A DNA stretch of 64,000 nucleotides, from positions 145,239 to 209,238 of the forward strand of contig NZ_JAAMQJ010000003.1 of the NCBI RefSeq assembly GCF_013523125.1, written 5' to 3'. Of this stretch, positions 13,377 through 22,836 are shown in pieces. Source of the stretch: Pseudomonas entomophila. GTDB taxonomy: Bacteria; Pseudomonadota; Gammaproteobacteria; Pseudomonadales; Pseudomonadaceae. Numbering within the stretch: position 1 is the stretch's first letter; each line of letters opens with the position of its first letter. A program made the position numbers and the translations under genes. Below the pieces are notes generated by a model. It was given only the letters and a program-made list of their open reading frames with translations. It made no database searches and was not told the DNA's origin.

Positions 13377-15404
13377 TCATGATTCCTCGGTGTCCACAGG
13401 CAGCGCTGGCGTGTCCAAGGGGAGCCGCAGCGTGAAGCAGGTCCCCTGGCCGGGTGCCGAGTGCACTTCCATCTGCCCTTTGTGGTTGTTGGTGATGATG
13501 AAGTAGGACACGGACAGCCCCAACCCGGTGCCCTGGCCGATCTCCTTGGTGGTGAAGAACGGCTCGAAAGTGCGCTTGCGCACGGCCTCGGGCATGCCGA
13601 CGCCATTGTCCTCGACGTGGATTTCCGCCCAAGGCGGGTTGAGCCGGGTGCGCACGGTGATTCGTCCAGGCTCGCCGTCGTCGGGCCGCTGGTGGATCGC
13701 CTGCGCGGCATTCTTCAGCAGGTTGAGCAGCACCTGCTCCAGCTCGTTCGCCGTGCACGGCACCGGCCCCAGCTCGGGGTCGAACTGGCGCACGATCGAC
13801 TGGCCCTTGAAGTCGAAGCCGATGGTCAGGTCGAAATCGTTGCCGGCGATTTCCACGGCCTGGTCGATCAAGGCCGCCAGGTCGCATGGCACCAGCTGTC
13901 GATCGCTGCGGCGGCTGAAATTGAGCATGTGCGTGACGATCTTGGCGGCGCGGCCACCGGCTTGCTGGATGCCATCGAGCAACGATGGAATGTCCCGGGC
14001 TGCCAGGTAGCGGTTGATGTCGGCCAGGTCCAGCTGCAGCGTCTCGGCCTGTTCCAGGTTGCGTGGCAGCTCGGGGGAGAGGCGGCGGCGGATGTTCTGC
14101 ACGTTGTGCACGATCGCCCCGAGCGGATTGTTGATCTCGTGCGCCATGCCAGCGGCCAGGGCACCTACCGACAGCATCTTCTCGGACTGCACCATCATCT
14201 CTTCCAGCGACAGCCGCTGGGTGATGTCGTCGATCCGGATCACCACGCCACGACCACCGCCACCGGTCAGTGGGTAGAACGTCAGGGCGTAGTGGCGCGG
14301 CTCGTCGTGCTTGGGCCAGGTGACCCGTTCGATCTTCTCCACCCGGTGCTGCTGCACGCTGGCCCTGAGCTGCGACAGGAACGGCTTGAGCGGCTCGAAG
14401 GCGAGAAACACCGGCTGGTTCAGCGCCTCCTCCAGGCGCGTGCCGGAGAGGGCGGTGGCTTCCTGGTTCCACTGGGTCACGTAGAGCTGTTCGTCGAGCG
14501 CGATCAGTGCCGAAGGCATCGAGTCGATGATGCTGTTGAGGTAGTTCTGAAACCCCGTGAGCTTCTTTTCGATCTTGCTGCGCACCTGGACTTCCAGCTC
14601 CAGCTTGCGGTTGGTGTGGCGGGTTTCCTCGGCCAGCCCCTGGGCCTGGTCGAAAGCCGACTGGAACTCGTCGCGGGCGCGCTTGAGCTGCTGCTCGCGC
14701 GCCTCGATGCGCGAGAGCATGGTGTTAAAGGCCTGGGCCAGGCTGCCGATCTCATCGTCGTTGCCGGGCTGGGCGCGCAGGGCGTAGCTCTCTTCGCGGG
14801 TGACCTGGCGGCTGAGCTCTTCGAGCTGATGAATCGGTTGGGTGACCAGGCGCTTGATCTGTCGCGCCACCATCAGCCAGAGCAGGATGCTGAACACCAG
14901 GATGCCCAGGCTGGCGGTCAAGGTACCGGTGTAGAAAGCCATGGGCAGTTCGCTGCTGGCTACCAGCAGCAGGTGCGACGGTGGGCTGCCGGGGCGCGGC
15001 AGGCGGATCAGTTGCGTGCTGCGAAACTCGGTCAGGCGCCAGGCCTCGATGTTGCGGTAGCGCTTGGGCAGGGTCAGCGATTCGCCGTGCTGGATCTGCG
15101 CCAGCAGGCGTCCGTCGCTGCCGTAGATCGCGCCTGCGCGTAGCGGCGCGTAGTCGTGCAGCGTCTCGAGCAGGGCAGAGGCAGAGGCGGGCGACTCACC
15201 GGCACGCGCCGCCAGTTGGGGGTTGGCGACCAGCCGGCCGATGGTCTGCAGGGCCTGGGGCGCCATGCTTTCCTGGGTGATCCAGTAGGCCGCGCTGATG
15301 AAGGTCAGGTTGGCGACCACCAGAATGGTCACCAACAGGACCAGCAAGGCCGCCAGCAGTTTCTGCCCGACCGGGAGGTTTTCCAGGCGTTGGCGCAAGG
15401 TCAT
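13377..15404 (-). CDS. membrane sensor histidine kinase with HAMP and PAS domains
   Basis: 675 residues from the ATG giving MTLRQRLENL; a longer upstream reading is not protein-like. Order: membrane segment about 16-40, periplasmic sensor about 41-155, second membrane segment about 160-180, HAMP to about 235, coiled coil about 236-284, PAS about 285-395, then the kinase core with phospho-acceptor H422 in AGMAHEINNPLGA and an ATPase domain with N box LLKNAAQAI, VEDNGVGMPE, and GTGLGLSVSYFI. No response regulator gene is adjacent. Position between panE and the adenosyltransferase matches PA4398, linked to swarming and biofilm in P. aeruginosa (from memory); the signal is unknown. Confidence 0.9.
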   Translation of the reverse strand: MTLRQRLENLPVGQKLLAALLVLLVTILVVANLTFISAAYWITQESMAPQALQTIGRLVANPQLAARAGESPASASALLETLHDYAPLRAGAIYGSDGRLLAQIQHGESLTLPKRYRNIEAWRLTEFRSTQLIRLPRPGSPPSHLLLVASSELPMAFYTGTLTASLGILVFSILLWLMVARQIKRLVTQPIHQLEELSRQVTREESYALRAQPGNDDEIGSLAQAFNTMLSRIEAREQQLKRARDEFQSAFDQAQGLAEETRHTNRKLELEVQVRSKIEKKLTGFQNYLNSIIDSMPSALIALDEQLYVTQWNQEATALSGTRLEEALNQPVFLAFEPLKPFLSQLRASVQQHRVEKIERVTWPKHDEPRHYALTFYPLTGGGGRGVVIRIDDITQRLSLEEMMVQSEKMLSVGALAAGMAHEINNPLGAIVHNVQNIRRRLSPELPRNLEQAETLQLDLADINRYLAARDIPSLLDGIQQAGGRAAKIVTHMLNFSRRSDRQLVPCDLAALIDQAVEIAGNDFDLTIGFDFKGQSIVRQFDPELGPVPCTANELEQVLLNLLKNAAQAIHQRPDDGEPGRITVRTRLNPPWAEIHVEDNGVGMPEAVRKRTFEPFFTTKEIGQGTGLGLSVSYFIITNNHKGQMEVHSAPGQGTCFTLRLPLDTPALPVDTEES

Positions 15405-15441
15405 GAGCGTGGCACTGTCCGTCAAGGTGGAGGGCGGGCCG

Positions 15442-16401
<960 letters not shown>

Positions 16402-16463
16402 TCAATCCCCACGCGCTCCATCGTCGGTCTCGACGCGAGGGGCGCCTACATCTGGAGAGCAGC

Positions 16464-16949
16464 ATGCCGTCGTTCGACGTGGTATCGGAACTGGACAAGC
16501 ACGAGGTGCACAACGCGGTCGACAACGCCATCAAGGAACTCGATCGCCGCTACGACCTCAAGGGCAAAGGCAACTTCGAGTTCAAGGAAAAGGACAAGAC
16601 CGTCGTGCTGACGGCCGAAGCCGAGTTCCAGCTCGAAGCGATGGTCGAGATTCTTCGCCTGGCGCTGGTCAAGCGCAAGATCGACGTCAAGTGCCTGGAG
16701 GTCAAGGACGCCTATCCGTCCGGCAAGGAGATGAAACAGGAAGCGATCTTCCGCGAAGGCATCGACAAGGAACTGGCCAAGAAGATCGTCGCCAAGGTCA
16801 AGGACGCCAAGCTCAAGGTGCAGGCGGCCATTCAAGGCGAGCAGGTGCGCATCACCGGCAAGAAGCGCGACGACCTGCAGGAGGCCATCGCCACCCTGCG
16901 CGGCATGGACTTCGACATGCCCCTGCAATTCAACAACTTCCGCGATTGA
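16464..16949 (+). CDS. yajQ: YajQ family nucleotide-binding protein (UPF0234)
   Basis: 161 residues covering the full UPF0234 family, starting [22 protein letters not shown]. Two RNP-like alpha/beta repeats are visible, ending in [17 protein letters not shown]. Family members bind nucleotides. Homologues in Xanthomonas and Pseudomonas have been reported as cyclic di-GMP effectors that act with a transcription factor, so a regulatory role is plausible but not shown by the sequence. It is monocistronic, with its own promoter and terminator. Confidence 0.93.
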   Translation: MPSFDVVSELDKHEVHNAVDNAIKELDRRYDLKGKGNFEFKEKDKTVVLTAEAEFQLEAMVEILRLALVKRKIDVKCLEVKDAYPSGKEMKQEAIFREGIDKELAKKIVAKVKDAKLKVQAAIQGEQVRITGKKRDDLQEAIATLRGMDFDMPLQFNNFRD

Positions 16950-17000
16950 TGGCCGGCCGGGCCGGAACCTTGCCCGCCTGACACAGTCCACCGCTTCCCG

Positions 17001-17028
17001 AGGCCGCCGATCCAGGCGGCCTGTTTTT
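17001..17028 (+). terminator. rho-independent terminator after yajQ
   Basis: Perfect 8-bp stem AGGCCGCC / GGCGGCCT with a GATCCA loop, followed by GTTTTTGT. Confidence 0.85.
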
Positions 17029-17060
17029 GTGTTCCTGCCGCTCTATTCCGGGAGACGTAG

Positions 17061-17903
17061 ATGGATTTGAACGCCGAAGTGGACCATCTGGTTCGCACCT
17101 CGCAAAGCTGGATTCCCCTGATCCTGCAATACAGCGGCCGCCTGCTGCTGGCCCTGGTGACGCTGGCGATCGGCTGGTGGATCGTCAACCGCCTGAGCGC
17201 CCGTCTGGGCAAGCTGGTCGGCCTGCGCCACTCCGATCCGGCGCTGCAAGGGTTCATCAGTACCTTGGCCAACATCATCCTCAAGATCCTGCTGTTCGTC
17301 AGCGTGGCCTCGATGATCGGCATCGAGACCACCTCCTTCGTCGCCGCCATCGGTGCCGCGGGCCTGGCCATCGGCCTGGCGTTGCAAGGCAGCCTGGCGA
17401 ACTTCGCCGGTGGCGTGCTGATCCTGCTGTTCCGTCCTTTCCGCCTGGGCGACTGGATCGAAGCGCAAGGCGTCAGCGGGACCGTCGACACCATCCAGAT
17501 CTTCCACACCGTGCTGCGCACCGGTGACAACAAGACCGTGATCGTGCCCAACGGCAGCCTGTCCAACGGCATCATCACCAACTACAACCGTCAGCCGACG
17601 CGCCAGGTGGTGTTCAACGTCGGAGTCGACTACGACGCCGACCTGCAGAAGGCCCGGCAGGTGCTGCTCGACCTGGCCAAGGACCCGCGTGTGCTGCCCG
17701 ATCCGGCGCCTGCCGCCGTGGTGTCGGAGCTGGGCGACAGTTCGATCACCGTGTCGCTGCGGGTCTGGGTCAAGACGCCGGACTACTGGAGCCTGATGTT
17801 CATGCTCAACGAACAGACCCGCGATCGTCTGCGCGCCGAAGGCATCGACATCCCGTTCCCGCAGCGGGTGATCCGCGTGGTGCAGGAGCCGGTGGCGCAG
17901 TGA
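17061..17903 (+). CDS. mscS: small-conductance mechanosensitive channel, MscS family
   Basis: Inner-membrane channel that opens under membrane tension to protect against osmotic downshock. 280 residues, similar to E. coli MscS (286). Three membrane segments (about 22-45, 68-90, 92-128); the third carries the Gly/Ala-rich pore helix AAIGAAGLAIGLALQGSLAN. FRPFRLGDWIEAQGVSGTV begins the cytoplasmic beta domain, with VPNGSLSNG further on. Stands alone; a heptamer-repeat element begins 13 bp after the stop. Confidence 0.94.
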   Translation: MDLNAEVDHLVRTSQSWIPLILQYSGRLLLALVTLAIGWWIVNRLSARLGKLVGLRHSDPALQGFISTLANIILKILLFVSVASMIGIETTSFVAAIGAAGLAIGLALQGSLANFAGGVLILLFRPFRLGDWIEAQGVSGTVDTIQIFHTVLRTGDNKTVIVPNGSLSNGIITNYNRQPTRQVVFNVGVDYDADLQKARQVLLDLAKDPRVLPDPAPAAVVSELGDSSITVSLRVWVKTPDYWSLMFMLNEQTRDRLRAEGIDIPFPQRVIRVVQEPVAQ

Positions 17904-17915
17904 GCTTTGAGATTT

Positions 17916-18100
17916 GAGCGGCAAGCTGCAAGCTGCAAGCTGAACCAGGTGACTGACAGCTTGCCGCTCGAAGCTTGTAGCTTGTAGCTTGTAGCTTGTA
18001 GCTTGTAGCTTGTAGCTTGTAGCTTGTAGCTTGTAGCTTGTAGCTTGTAGCTTGTAGCTTGTAGCTTGTAGCTTGTAGCTTGTAGCTTGTAGCTTGTAGC
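17916..18100. repeat. heptamer-repeat element A: inverted arms, 18 perfect GCTTGTA units
   Basis: From left to right: GAGCGGCAAGCTG (17916-17928), more AGCTGCA units, a short spacer, CAGCTTGCCGCTC (17957-17969, exact reverse complement of the first 13 bases), then GCTTGTA repeated 18 times without error from 17973 to 18098. The left arm is the same heptamer in opposite orientation, with one base changed. Together with 17904-18154 this fills the mscS-mdfA gap; no promoter for mdfA is evident outside it. Related elements lie at 22533, 38881 and 54562. Confidence 0.97.
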
Positions 18101-18154
18101 CGGTGCCCCGCAGCCTGTAGCCTGCGCGCCACCTTCCTGCCTTCGAACCTCGTC

Positions 18155-19417
18155 ATGACGCCTCTTCTGCACATCACCCCACGCCGCGCGCTGGCCTTCG
18201 GCCTGATCCTGGCGCTCTTCGAGCTCTTGACCTACCTGGCCAGCGATGCCGTCATGCCAGCCATGCCGGTGGTGGTCGCCGACCTCCAGGCCAGCCCTGA
18301 CTACATTCCCCATGCGCTCAACCTGTACCTGCTCGGCGGGGTGGTGCTGCAATGGCTGATCGGCCCGTTGGCCGACCGTTATGGCCGGCGGCCCTTGCTG
18401 CTGAGTGGCTGCGCCTGCTTCGCCGTCGCCTGCCTGGCTACCTACTGGGTGCATGACATCGGCTTGTTCAATCTGCTGCGGCTGCTGCAGGGCATCGGCC
18501 TGGGCTTCGTCGTCACGGTCAGCTACCCCGCGCTGAACGAGGCGTTCAGCGAGGCCGACGCGGTGCGCATGATGGCATTGCTGGCCAATATCGCCTTGCT
18601 GTCGCCGCTACTAGGGCCATTGATCGGCACCCTGATGCTGCAATGGCTCGACTGGCGCTGGCTGTTCGTGGCTTTCGCTGCGGGCGCGGTGCTGACCTGG
18701 CTGGCGCTCTACCGACTGATGCCGGAAACCTTGGGCGTGGAGCGCCGCGATGGATCGCGCCTGCCGTTCACGCCGATCCATGTGCTGCCCTTGGTGCAAG
18801 GCTATGGGCGTTTACTGGCCAATGGCCGCTTCATCGCCGGCAGCGTGGCCCTGGGGCTGGTCAGCCTGCCGTTGATCGGCTGGATCGGCCTGTCGCCCGT
18901 GCTGCTGATCCACGACGAAGGACTCAGTACCCTGGCGTATGCGCTCTGGCAGCTTCCGGTCTTCGCCGGGCTGATCGGCGGCAACCTGATCATCAACCGC
19001 ATCGCCGATCGCTACCCGCTGCACCGGCTGGTGCAAGGCGCACTGTGGCCGTACCTGGCCGGCCTGCTGGGCATGCTGCTGGCGACGGCTTGGTGGCCGA
19101 GCGTGCTCAGTCTCGTGATCGGGCTGACGGTCTACGCCTTGGGCCTCGGCGTGGCCAACGCCGTGCTGTACCGGCTGACGCTGTTCGCCAGCGATCAGAG
19201 CAAAGGGCTGGTGTCGGCGATGCTGGGCATGATCACCATCGCCTTGCTGGGGCTGGGGGGTGTGCTGATGGCCATGCTCGGGGCGGGTGCCAGTCTGCTG
19301 CACTTCGCCGTGATTGCCGGCGTGGCCGGCGCCTTGGCCCTGTGGCCATTGCGCCGGGTGATCCGCGACAGCCGTGGAGCGTTCGAGGGCGCCAGAGGCG
19401 AGCCTTCCGCGCTCTGA
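18155..19417 (+). CDS. mdfA: MFS multidrug exporter, MdfA-like (DHA1 family)
   Basis: Proton-driven drug exporter of the inner membrane. 420 residues with 12 predicted membrane segments. It resembles E. coli MdfA along its length: the first helix keeps both acidic residues, here E23 and D31 (LFELLTYLASDAVMPAMP), which match MdfA E26 and D34 used in drug and proton recognition. Motif A is GPLADRYGRRPLLL, and motif C-like LANIALLSPLLGPLIG follows. GVANAVLYRLTLFASDQSKG also matches MdfA well. Its TGA stop directly abuts the ampG stop on the other strand. Substrates cannot be read from sequence. Confidence 0.85.
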   Translation: MTPLLHITPRRALAFGLILALFELLTYLASDAVMPAMPVVVADLQASPDYIPHALNLYLLGGVVLQWLIGPLADRYGRRPLLLSGCACFAVACLATYWVHDIGLFNLLRLLQGIGLGFVVTVSYPALNEAFSEADAVRMMALLANIALLSPLLGPLIGTLMLQWLDWRWLFVAFAAGAVLTWLALYRLMPETLGVERRDGSRLPFTPIHVLPLVQGYGRLLANGRFIAGSVALGLVSLPLIGWIGLSPVLLIHDEGLSTLAYALWQLPVFAGLIGGNLIINRIADRYPLHRLVQGALWPYLAGLLGMLLATAWWPSVLSLVIGLTVYALGLGVANAVLYRLTLFASDQSKGLVSAMLGMITIALLGLGGVLMAMLGAGASLLHFAVIAGVAGALALWPLRRVIRDSRGAFEGARGEPSAL

Positions 19418-20965
19418 TCAGGGCGTGTCGGTGGTCTGCGGTTCGCTCAGTGCCTGCTTGCCGCGGCCGACCTCCTGATGCCAGTGCAGGGCGATCAGGA
19501 TCAGGGTCGGGACCCCGAGCAGGGCGGTGATCAGGAAGAAGTTGTGGTAGCCGAGCTTTTCCACCATGACCCCCGAATAACCGCCGATCAGGCGCGGAAG
19601 CAGCAGCATGATCGAGCTGAGCAGGGCGTACTGGGTGGCGGAGAACTTCAGGTTGGTGAGGCTCGACAGGTAGGCCACGAAGGCCGAGGTCGCCAGCCCC
19701 GAGCTGAAGTTGTCCAGCGAGATGGTCACCACCAGCATCTGCAGGTTCGGCCCCATGTCGGCCAGCATCAGGAACAGAATGTTGGTGGCCGCCGATGCCG
19801 CGCCGCCGATGAACAGGATCGGCAGGATGCCGAAGCGCACGATCAGCAGGCCGCCAGCGCCGGCGCCGACCAGGGTCATGATCAGGCCGAAGATCTTGCT
19901 CACGCTGGCGATCTGGTCCTTGGTGAAGCCCTGATCGATGTAGAACACGTTGGCCATCACGCCCATCACCGTGTCGGACATCCGGTAGGTGGCGATCAGC
20001 CCCAGCAGCAGCAACGCCTGCCAGCGGTAGCGCACGATGAAGTCGTTGATGGGCGTCAGCACCGGCGCCAGGCCGCGCCGGCCCATGGAGGACAGGCAGG
20101 CCCAGGTCAGGCTGGTGTAGAGGATCGCGCGCAGGAAGGCCCGGTCCTCGAGCAGCAGGTCCAGCGGCGTGGCGCTGCCGAAGACCATGCTGGCCCAGTC
20201 GGTGTTGAACAATTGCGTGAACATCGCCGGCACCGAGACCAGCAGGATGATCAGCACAAACACCGAGGCCAGCTGGTGGGTCAGGCCATAGCGCGCGGCC
20301 GACAGCTGGGTCTGCAAGGCGACCGGCGGTTCGCGCATGACCAGCGTGGTGAACACCGCCGGCAGCATGATCAGGCCGAACAGGACGTAAGTCCCGGTCC
20401 AGGCTTCGTGCAGGTAGCTGAAGCCGGTGGAGCCGAACCACTCGGCGAAGAATAGCGCGCCGGCGGTGGCGAGCAGGGCGGCAATGCGGTAGCCGGCCAT
20501 GTAGCTGGCCGCCAGGGCCGCCTGACGCTGGTCGTCGGCGATCTCCAGACGGTAGGCGTCCACGGCGATGTCCTGGGTGGCCGAGGCAAAGGCCACCAGC
20601 ACGGCCAGGGCGATCAGCCAGGAAAGATGCTTCTGTGGATCGCACAGCCCCATGCCGATCAGCCCGGCCATCACCAGGACCTGCGACAGCAACAGCCAGG
20701 AACGTCGTCGACCCAGCCGCCCGAGCACCGGCAGGCGCCATTGGTCGAGCAGCGGCGACCACACCCATTTGAACGCATACGCCAACCCGATCAGGCTGGC
20801 ATAGCCGATCGTTTCCCGGGCCACACCGGCCTCGCGCAACCAGACCGACAGCGTCGAGAACACCAGCATGTACGGCAACCCGGCAGCGAATCCAAGCAGC
20901 AGTAGCACCAGCGTGGACGGGCTGGCATAGGCAGCGAGCGCAGCGCGCCAGGTTTTACGGGGCAT
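19418..20965 (-). CDS. ampG: muropeptide permease AmpG
   Basis: Inner-membrane MFS-type transporter that imports GlcNAc-anhydroMurNAc peptides for cell wall recycling; in Pseudomonas this feeds the AmpR signal that controls AmpC beta-lactamase. 515 residues, about 14 membrane segments. Start region GFAAGLPYMLVFSTLSVWLREAGV and the loop FKWVWSPLLDQWRLP are AmpG hallmarks, as is SATQDIAVDAYRLE. Close to mscS as in P. aeruginosa PA4393-PA4394. Convergent with mdfA with no intervening base. Confidence 0.94.
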   Translation of the reverse strand: MPRKTWRAALAAYASPSTLVLLLLGFAAGLPYMLVFSTLSVWLREAGVARETIGYASLIGLAYAFKWVWSPLLDQWRLPVLGRLGRRRSWLLLSQVLVMAGLIGMGLCDPQKHLSWLIALAVLVAFASATQDIAVDAYRLEIADDQRQAALAASYMAGYRIAALLATAGALFFAEWFGSTGFSYLHEAWTGTYVLFGLIMLPAVFTTLVMREPPVALQTQLSAARYGLTHQLASVFVLIILLVSVPAMFTQLFNTDWASMVFGSATPLDLLLEDRAFLRAILYTSLTWACLSSMGRRGLAPVLTPINDFIVRYRWQALLLLGLIATYRMSDTVMGVMANVFYIDQGFTKDQIASVSKIFGLIMTLVGAGAGGLLIVRFGILPILFIGGAASAATNILFLMLADMGPNLQMLVVTISLDNFSSGLATSAFVAYLSSLTNLKFSATQYALLSSIMLLLPRLIGGYSGVMVEKLGYHNFFLITALLGVPTLILIALHWHQEVGRGKQALSEPQTTDTP

Positions 20966-21008
20966 GGAGCAACATCTGCCTCAAGGTTGCGAAAACAAAG
21001 CGCGCACT

Positions 21009-21362
21009 CTAACCGCTGTGCTCCACCGGGCGCCAGCCATGGCGCAACATATCCACACGATTGTTTCGCACGGTCACGCCTTCGGCACGCAGCCGTGCGC
21101 GCTGCTCGTCCCCTGAGACCGTACCGGATGCCAGGCAGAGACGCCCTCCGGCACCCAGGACCCGGTGCCACGGCAGCCGGGTGCCGTCAGGCAACTGACT
21201 CAAGGCGCGCCCGACCCAGCGCGCGATCGGCCCCAGTCCGGCTAGGTCGGCCAGTTGGCCATAGCTGACCACCTTGCCAGGTGGCACCTGATCGAGCACC
21301 AGGAACAGCGCCATTCGTCGGGCCTCTGCCTGCTCGGCGGTCAAGCTGCCGGCCTTGGCCAT
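21009..21362 (-). CDS. alkyltransferase-like protein (ATL, MGMT homologue without catalytic Cys)
   Basis: 117 residues from the ATG giving MAKAGSLTAEQ; upstream in-frame sequence is non-coding in character. It carries the DNA-binding helix and active-site loop of O6-alkylguanine-DNA alkyltransferase, but the PCHR motif reads PWHR, with W65 in place of the alkyl-accepting Cys. Such ATL proteins bind O6-alkylguanine and flag it for nucleotide excision repair rather than repairing it directly. VVSYGQLADLAG and GRALSQLPDG agree with the family. The gap to ampG is 43 bp. Confidence 0.9.
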   Translation of the reverse strand: MAKAGSLTAEQAEARRMALFLVLDQVPPGKVVSYGQLADLAGLGPIARWVGRALSQLPDGTRLPWHRVLGAGGRLCLASGTVSGDEQRARLRAEGVTVRNNRVDMLRHGWRPVEHSG

Positions 21363-21513
21363 CAGCGTGACGCCTGATGAGACGGGACAGTGAGGAAGGG
21401 GCAGGGCAAGATGAGAACGGAACTCAGGTGCATGGGCGTGGTCTGTCCTTGCTTGAATGAAAGGTAGCCGGATAATGCCTGCCTTTGTCCCTGAATCTAA
21501 CCCATAGTCGCTT

Positions 21514-22521
21514 ATGTACTCACGCCTTCTGTTGTGCCTCACCACTGTTGCATTGTCCTCGCCTGCGTTGGCCGACACCGTCTGGATGAAGAACGGTGAC
21601 CGACTCAGCGGCAAGATCAAGGTGTTCGATGGCGGCAAATTGCTGCTCGACACACCTTATGGTGGTTCTGTCGCTCTGGATTGGAAGCAGGTCAAGACCC
21701 TCGAAAGCGATCAGGAGCTGCTGGTCAAGCAGGATGCCTACAGTGGCGAGAAGGCCAAGGCACTCACGGCTGCTGACGCAGGCAAGGTCACCCTGGCCAA
21801 TGGCGAAGCGCCCAAGACCGTGGAGCTGGCGTCCATCCAGCAGATCCTCAAGCCCAAGCCGCTGGTGCAGGATCTGGTCTGGAAAGGCAACGTCGACCTG
21901 GCGCTGGACTACAAGCGCGCCGAGAACGACACCGACGACTACGACATCGACTTCAAGACCACCGCACGGCACGGTCGCTGGCGGCACAGCGCCGACGGCG
22001 AATACAACCGCGAGACCAAGGATGACGTGACCACCACGGACAACTGGAGCGCCGAATACGCCCTGGACCGCTTCCTCACCGATCAGTGGTTCTGGCAGGG
22101 ACGCCTGGAGTACAAACGCGACCACGTGGAGGACCTGGCGCGCCAGCGCACGGTCGGTACCGGTCCGGGCTACCAGTTCTGGGACGACGAACTGGGGGCG
22201 TTCTCGCTGGGTAGCCTGCTCAACCGCACCGACTATGAATATGCCGATGGCGGCAAGGACAACTTCTATTCCGTGGCCATGAAATGGGACTACAACCGCT
22301 ATCTGATCGGCAAGAAGGTCGAGCTGTTCACCAATGGTGAGCTGGGCAAGCCGCTGGGCAACGTGGCCGACTATGCGCTGGATGCCGAGGTCGGGTTGCG
22401 CTACAAGGTCACCGATTGGGCGTCGCTGAACCTCAAGGCCGAGAAGGACGTGATCAGCGGGACTAGCGGGAGCGATCTGGAGAAGACGCGGTACACGGCA
22501 GGGTTTGGGGTGGCCTGGTAA
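21514..22521 (+). CDS. YdiY-like outer membrane protein (DUF481)
   Basis: 335 residues with a signal peptide (MYSRLLLCLTTVALSSPALA, cleavage after ALA). The N-terminal part (DTVWMKNGDRLSGKIKVFDGGKL) is an SH3-like ridge common in these proteins. The second half (about 130-335) is DUF481, with alternating aromatic and polar residues typical of beta-barrel strands, and it ends in a C-terminal aromatic residue (GFGVAW), as outer-membrane barrels often do. No enzymatic motif is visible; function is unknown. It is divergent from the ATL gene. Confidence 0.85.
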   Translation: MYSRLLLCLTTVALSSPALADTVWMKNGDRLSGKIKVFDGGKLLLDTPYGGSVALDWKQVKTLESDQELLVKQDAYSGEKAKALTAADAGKVTLANGEAPKTVELASIQQILKPKPLVQDLVWKGNVDLALDYKRAENDTDDYDIDFKTTARHGRWRHSADGEYNRETKDDVTTTDNWSAEYALDRFLTDQWFWQGRLEYKRDHVEDLARQRTVGTGPGYQFWDDELGAFSLGSLLNRTDYEYADGGKDNFYSVAMKWDYNRYLIGKKVELFTNGELGKPLGNVADYALDAEVGLRYKVTDWASLNLKAEKDVISGTSGSDLEKTRYTAGFGVAW

Positions 22522-22532
22522 GTAGAGGGGCG

Positions 22533-22560
22533 AGCTGTAAGCCGCAACTACAAGCTACAA
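22533..22560. repeat. degenerate heptamer-repeat remnant (element D)
   Basis: Units AGCTGTA, AGCCGCA, CTACA and AGCTACA in a row, preceded by GGGGCG as in element C at 54556. Only a left arm is present; the matching right arm has been lost, or replaced by the palindromic element that starts at 22608. The 315-bp gap 22522-22836 holds just these two repeats and the presumed start signals of the next gene. Confidence 0.7.
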
Positions 22561-22607
22561 GGGTAAGCGAGGTGGGGCCAGCCGTGTCCAGCCATGAAAC
22601 GCGGTGA

Positions 22608-22767
22608 CTGACTCTGTGGGCCCTGCGGGCCCAATCGCGGCACTGGGGCCGCTCCTACACCCGTAGTCCCACCGCGGGGTTGCAGGCTATCGCGGTCATT
22701 TGTGGGAGTGGCCCCTGCCGGGGCGCCGGACCGGCCGCGATTGGGCCCGCAGGGCCCACAGAGTCAG
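22608..22767. repeat. palindromic dispersed repeat, copy 2 (160 bp, 34-bp perfect terminal inverted repeats)
   Basis: Bases 22608-22641 are the exact reverse complement of 22734-22767 (starting CTGACTCTGTGGGCCC). Between them lie a second REP-like arm and the core shared with 12672-12802, in opposite orientation to that copy. There is no open reading frame with a transposase motif and no obvious target duplication. The long perfect termini suggest a MITE or paired REP. Confidence 0.88.
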
Positions 22768-22836
22768 CCCCGCCTAACTTTCCCCTCTGCCTGACTCTCA
22801 ACGCCCTACACTTGCCACTTGCCACGGAACCCGACC

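Noticed and set aside
17916..18100. Heptamer arrays as a CRISPR locus
   Set aside because: There are no unique spacers between units, and no cas genes occur in the window.
17806..18177. Proteins with QATSYKL or KLQAASC repeats over the heptamer arrays
   Set aside because: They are translations of 7-bp DNA repeats in whatever frame is open, with no start signal or conservation; the DNA repeat is the real feature. The same applies at 54653-55224 and 38890-39663.
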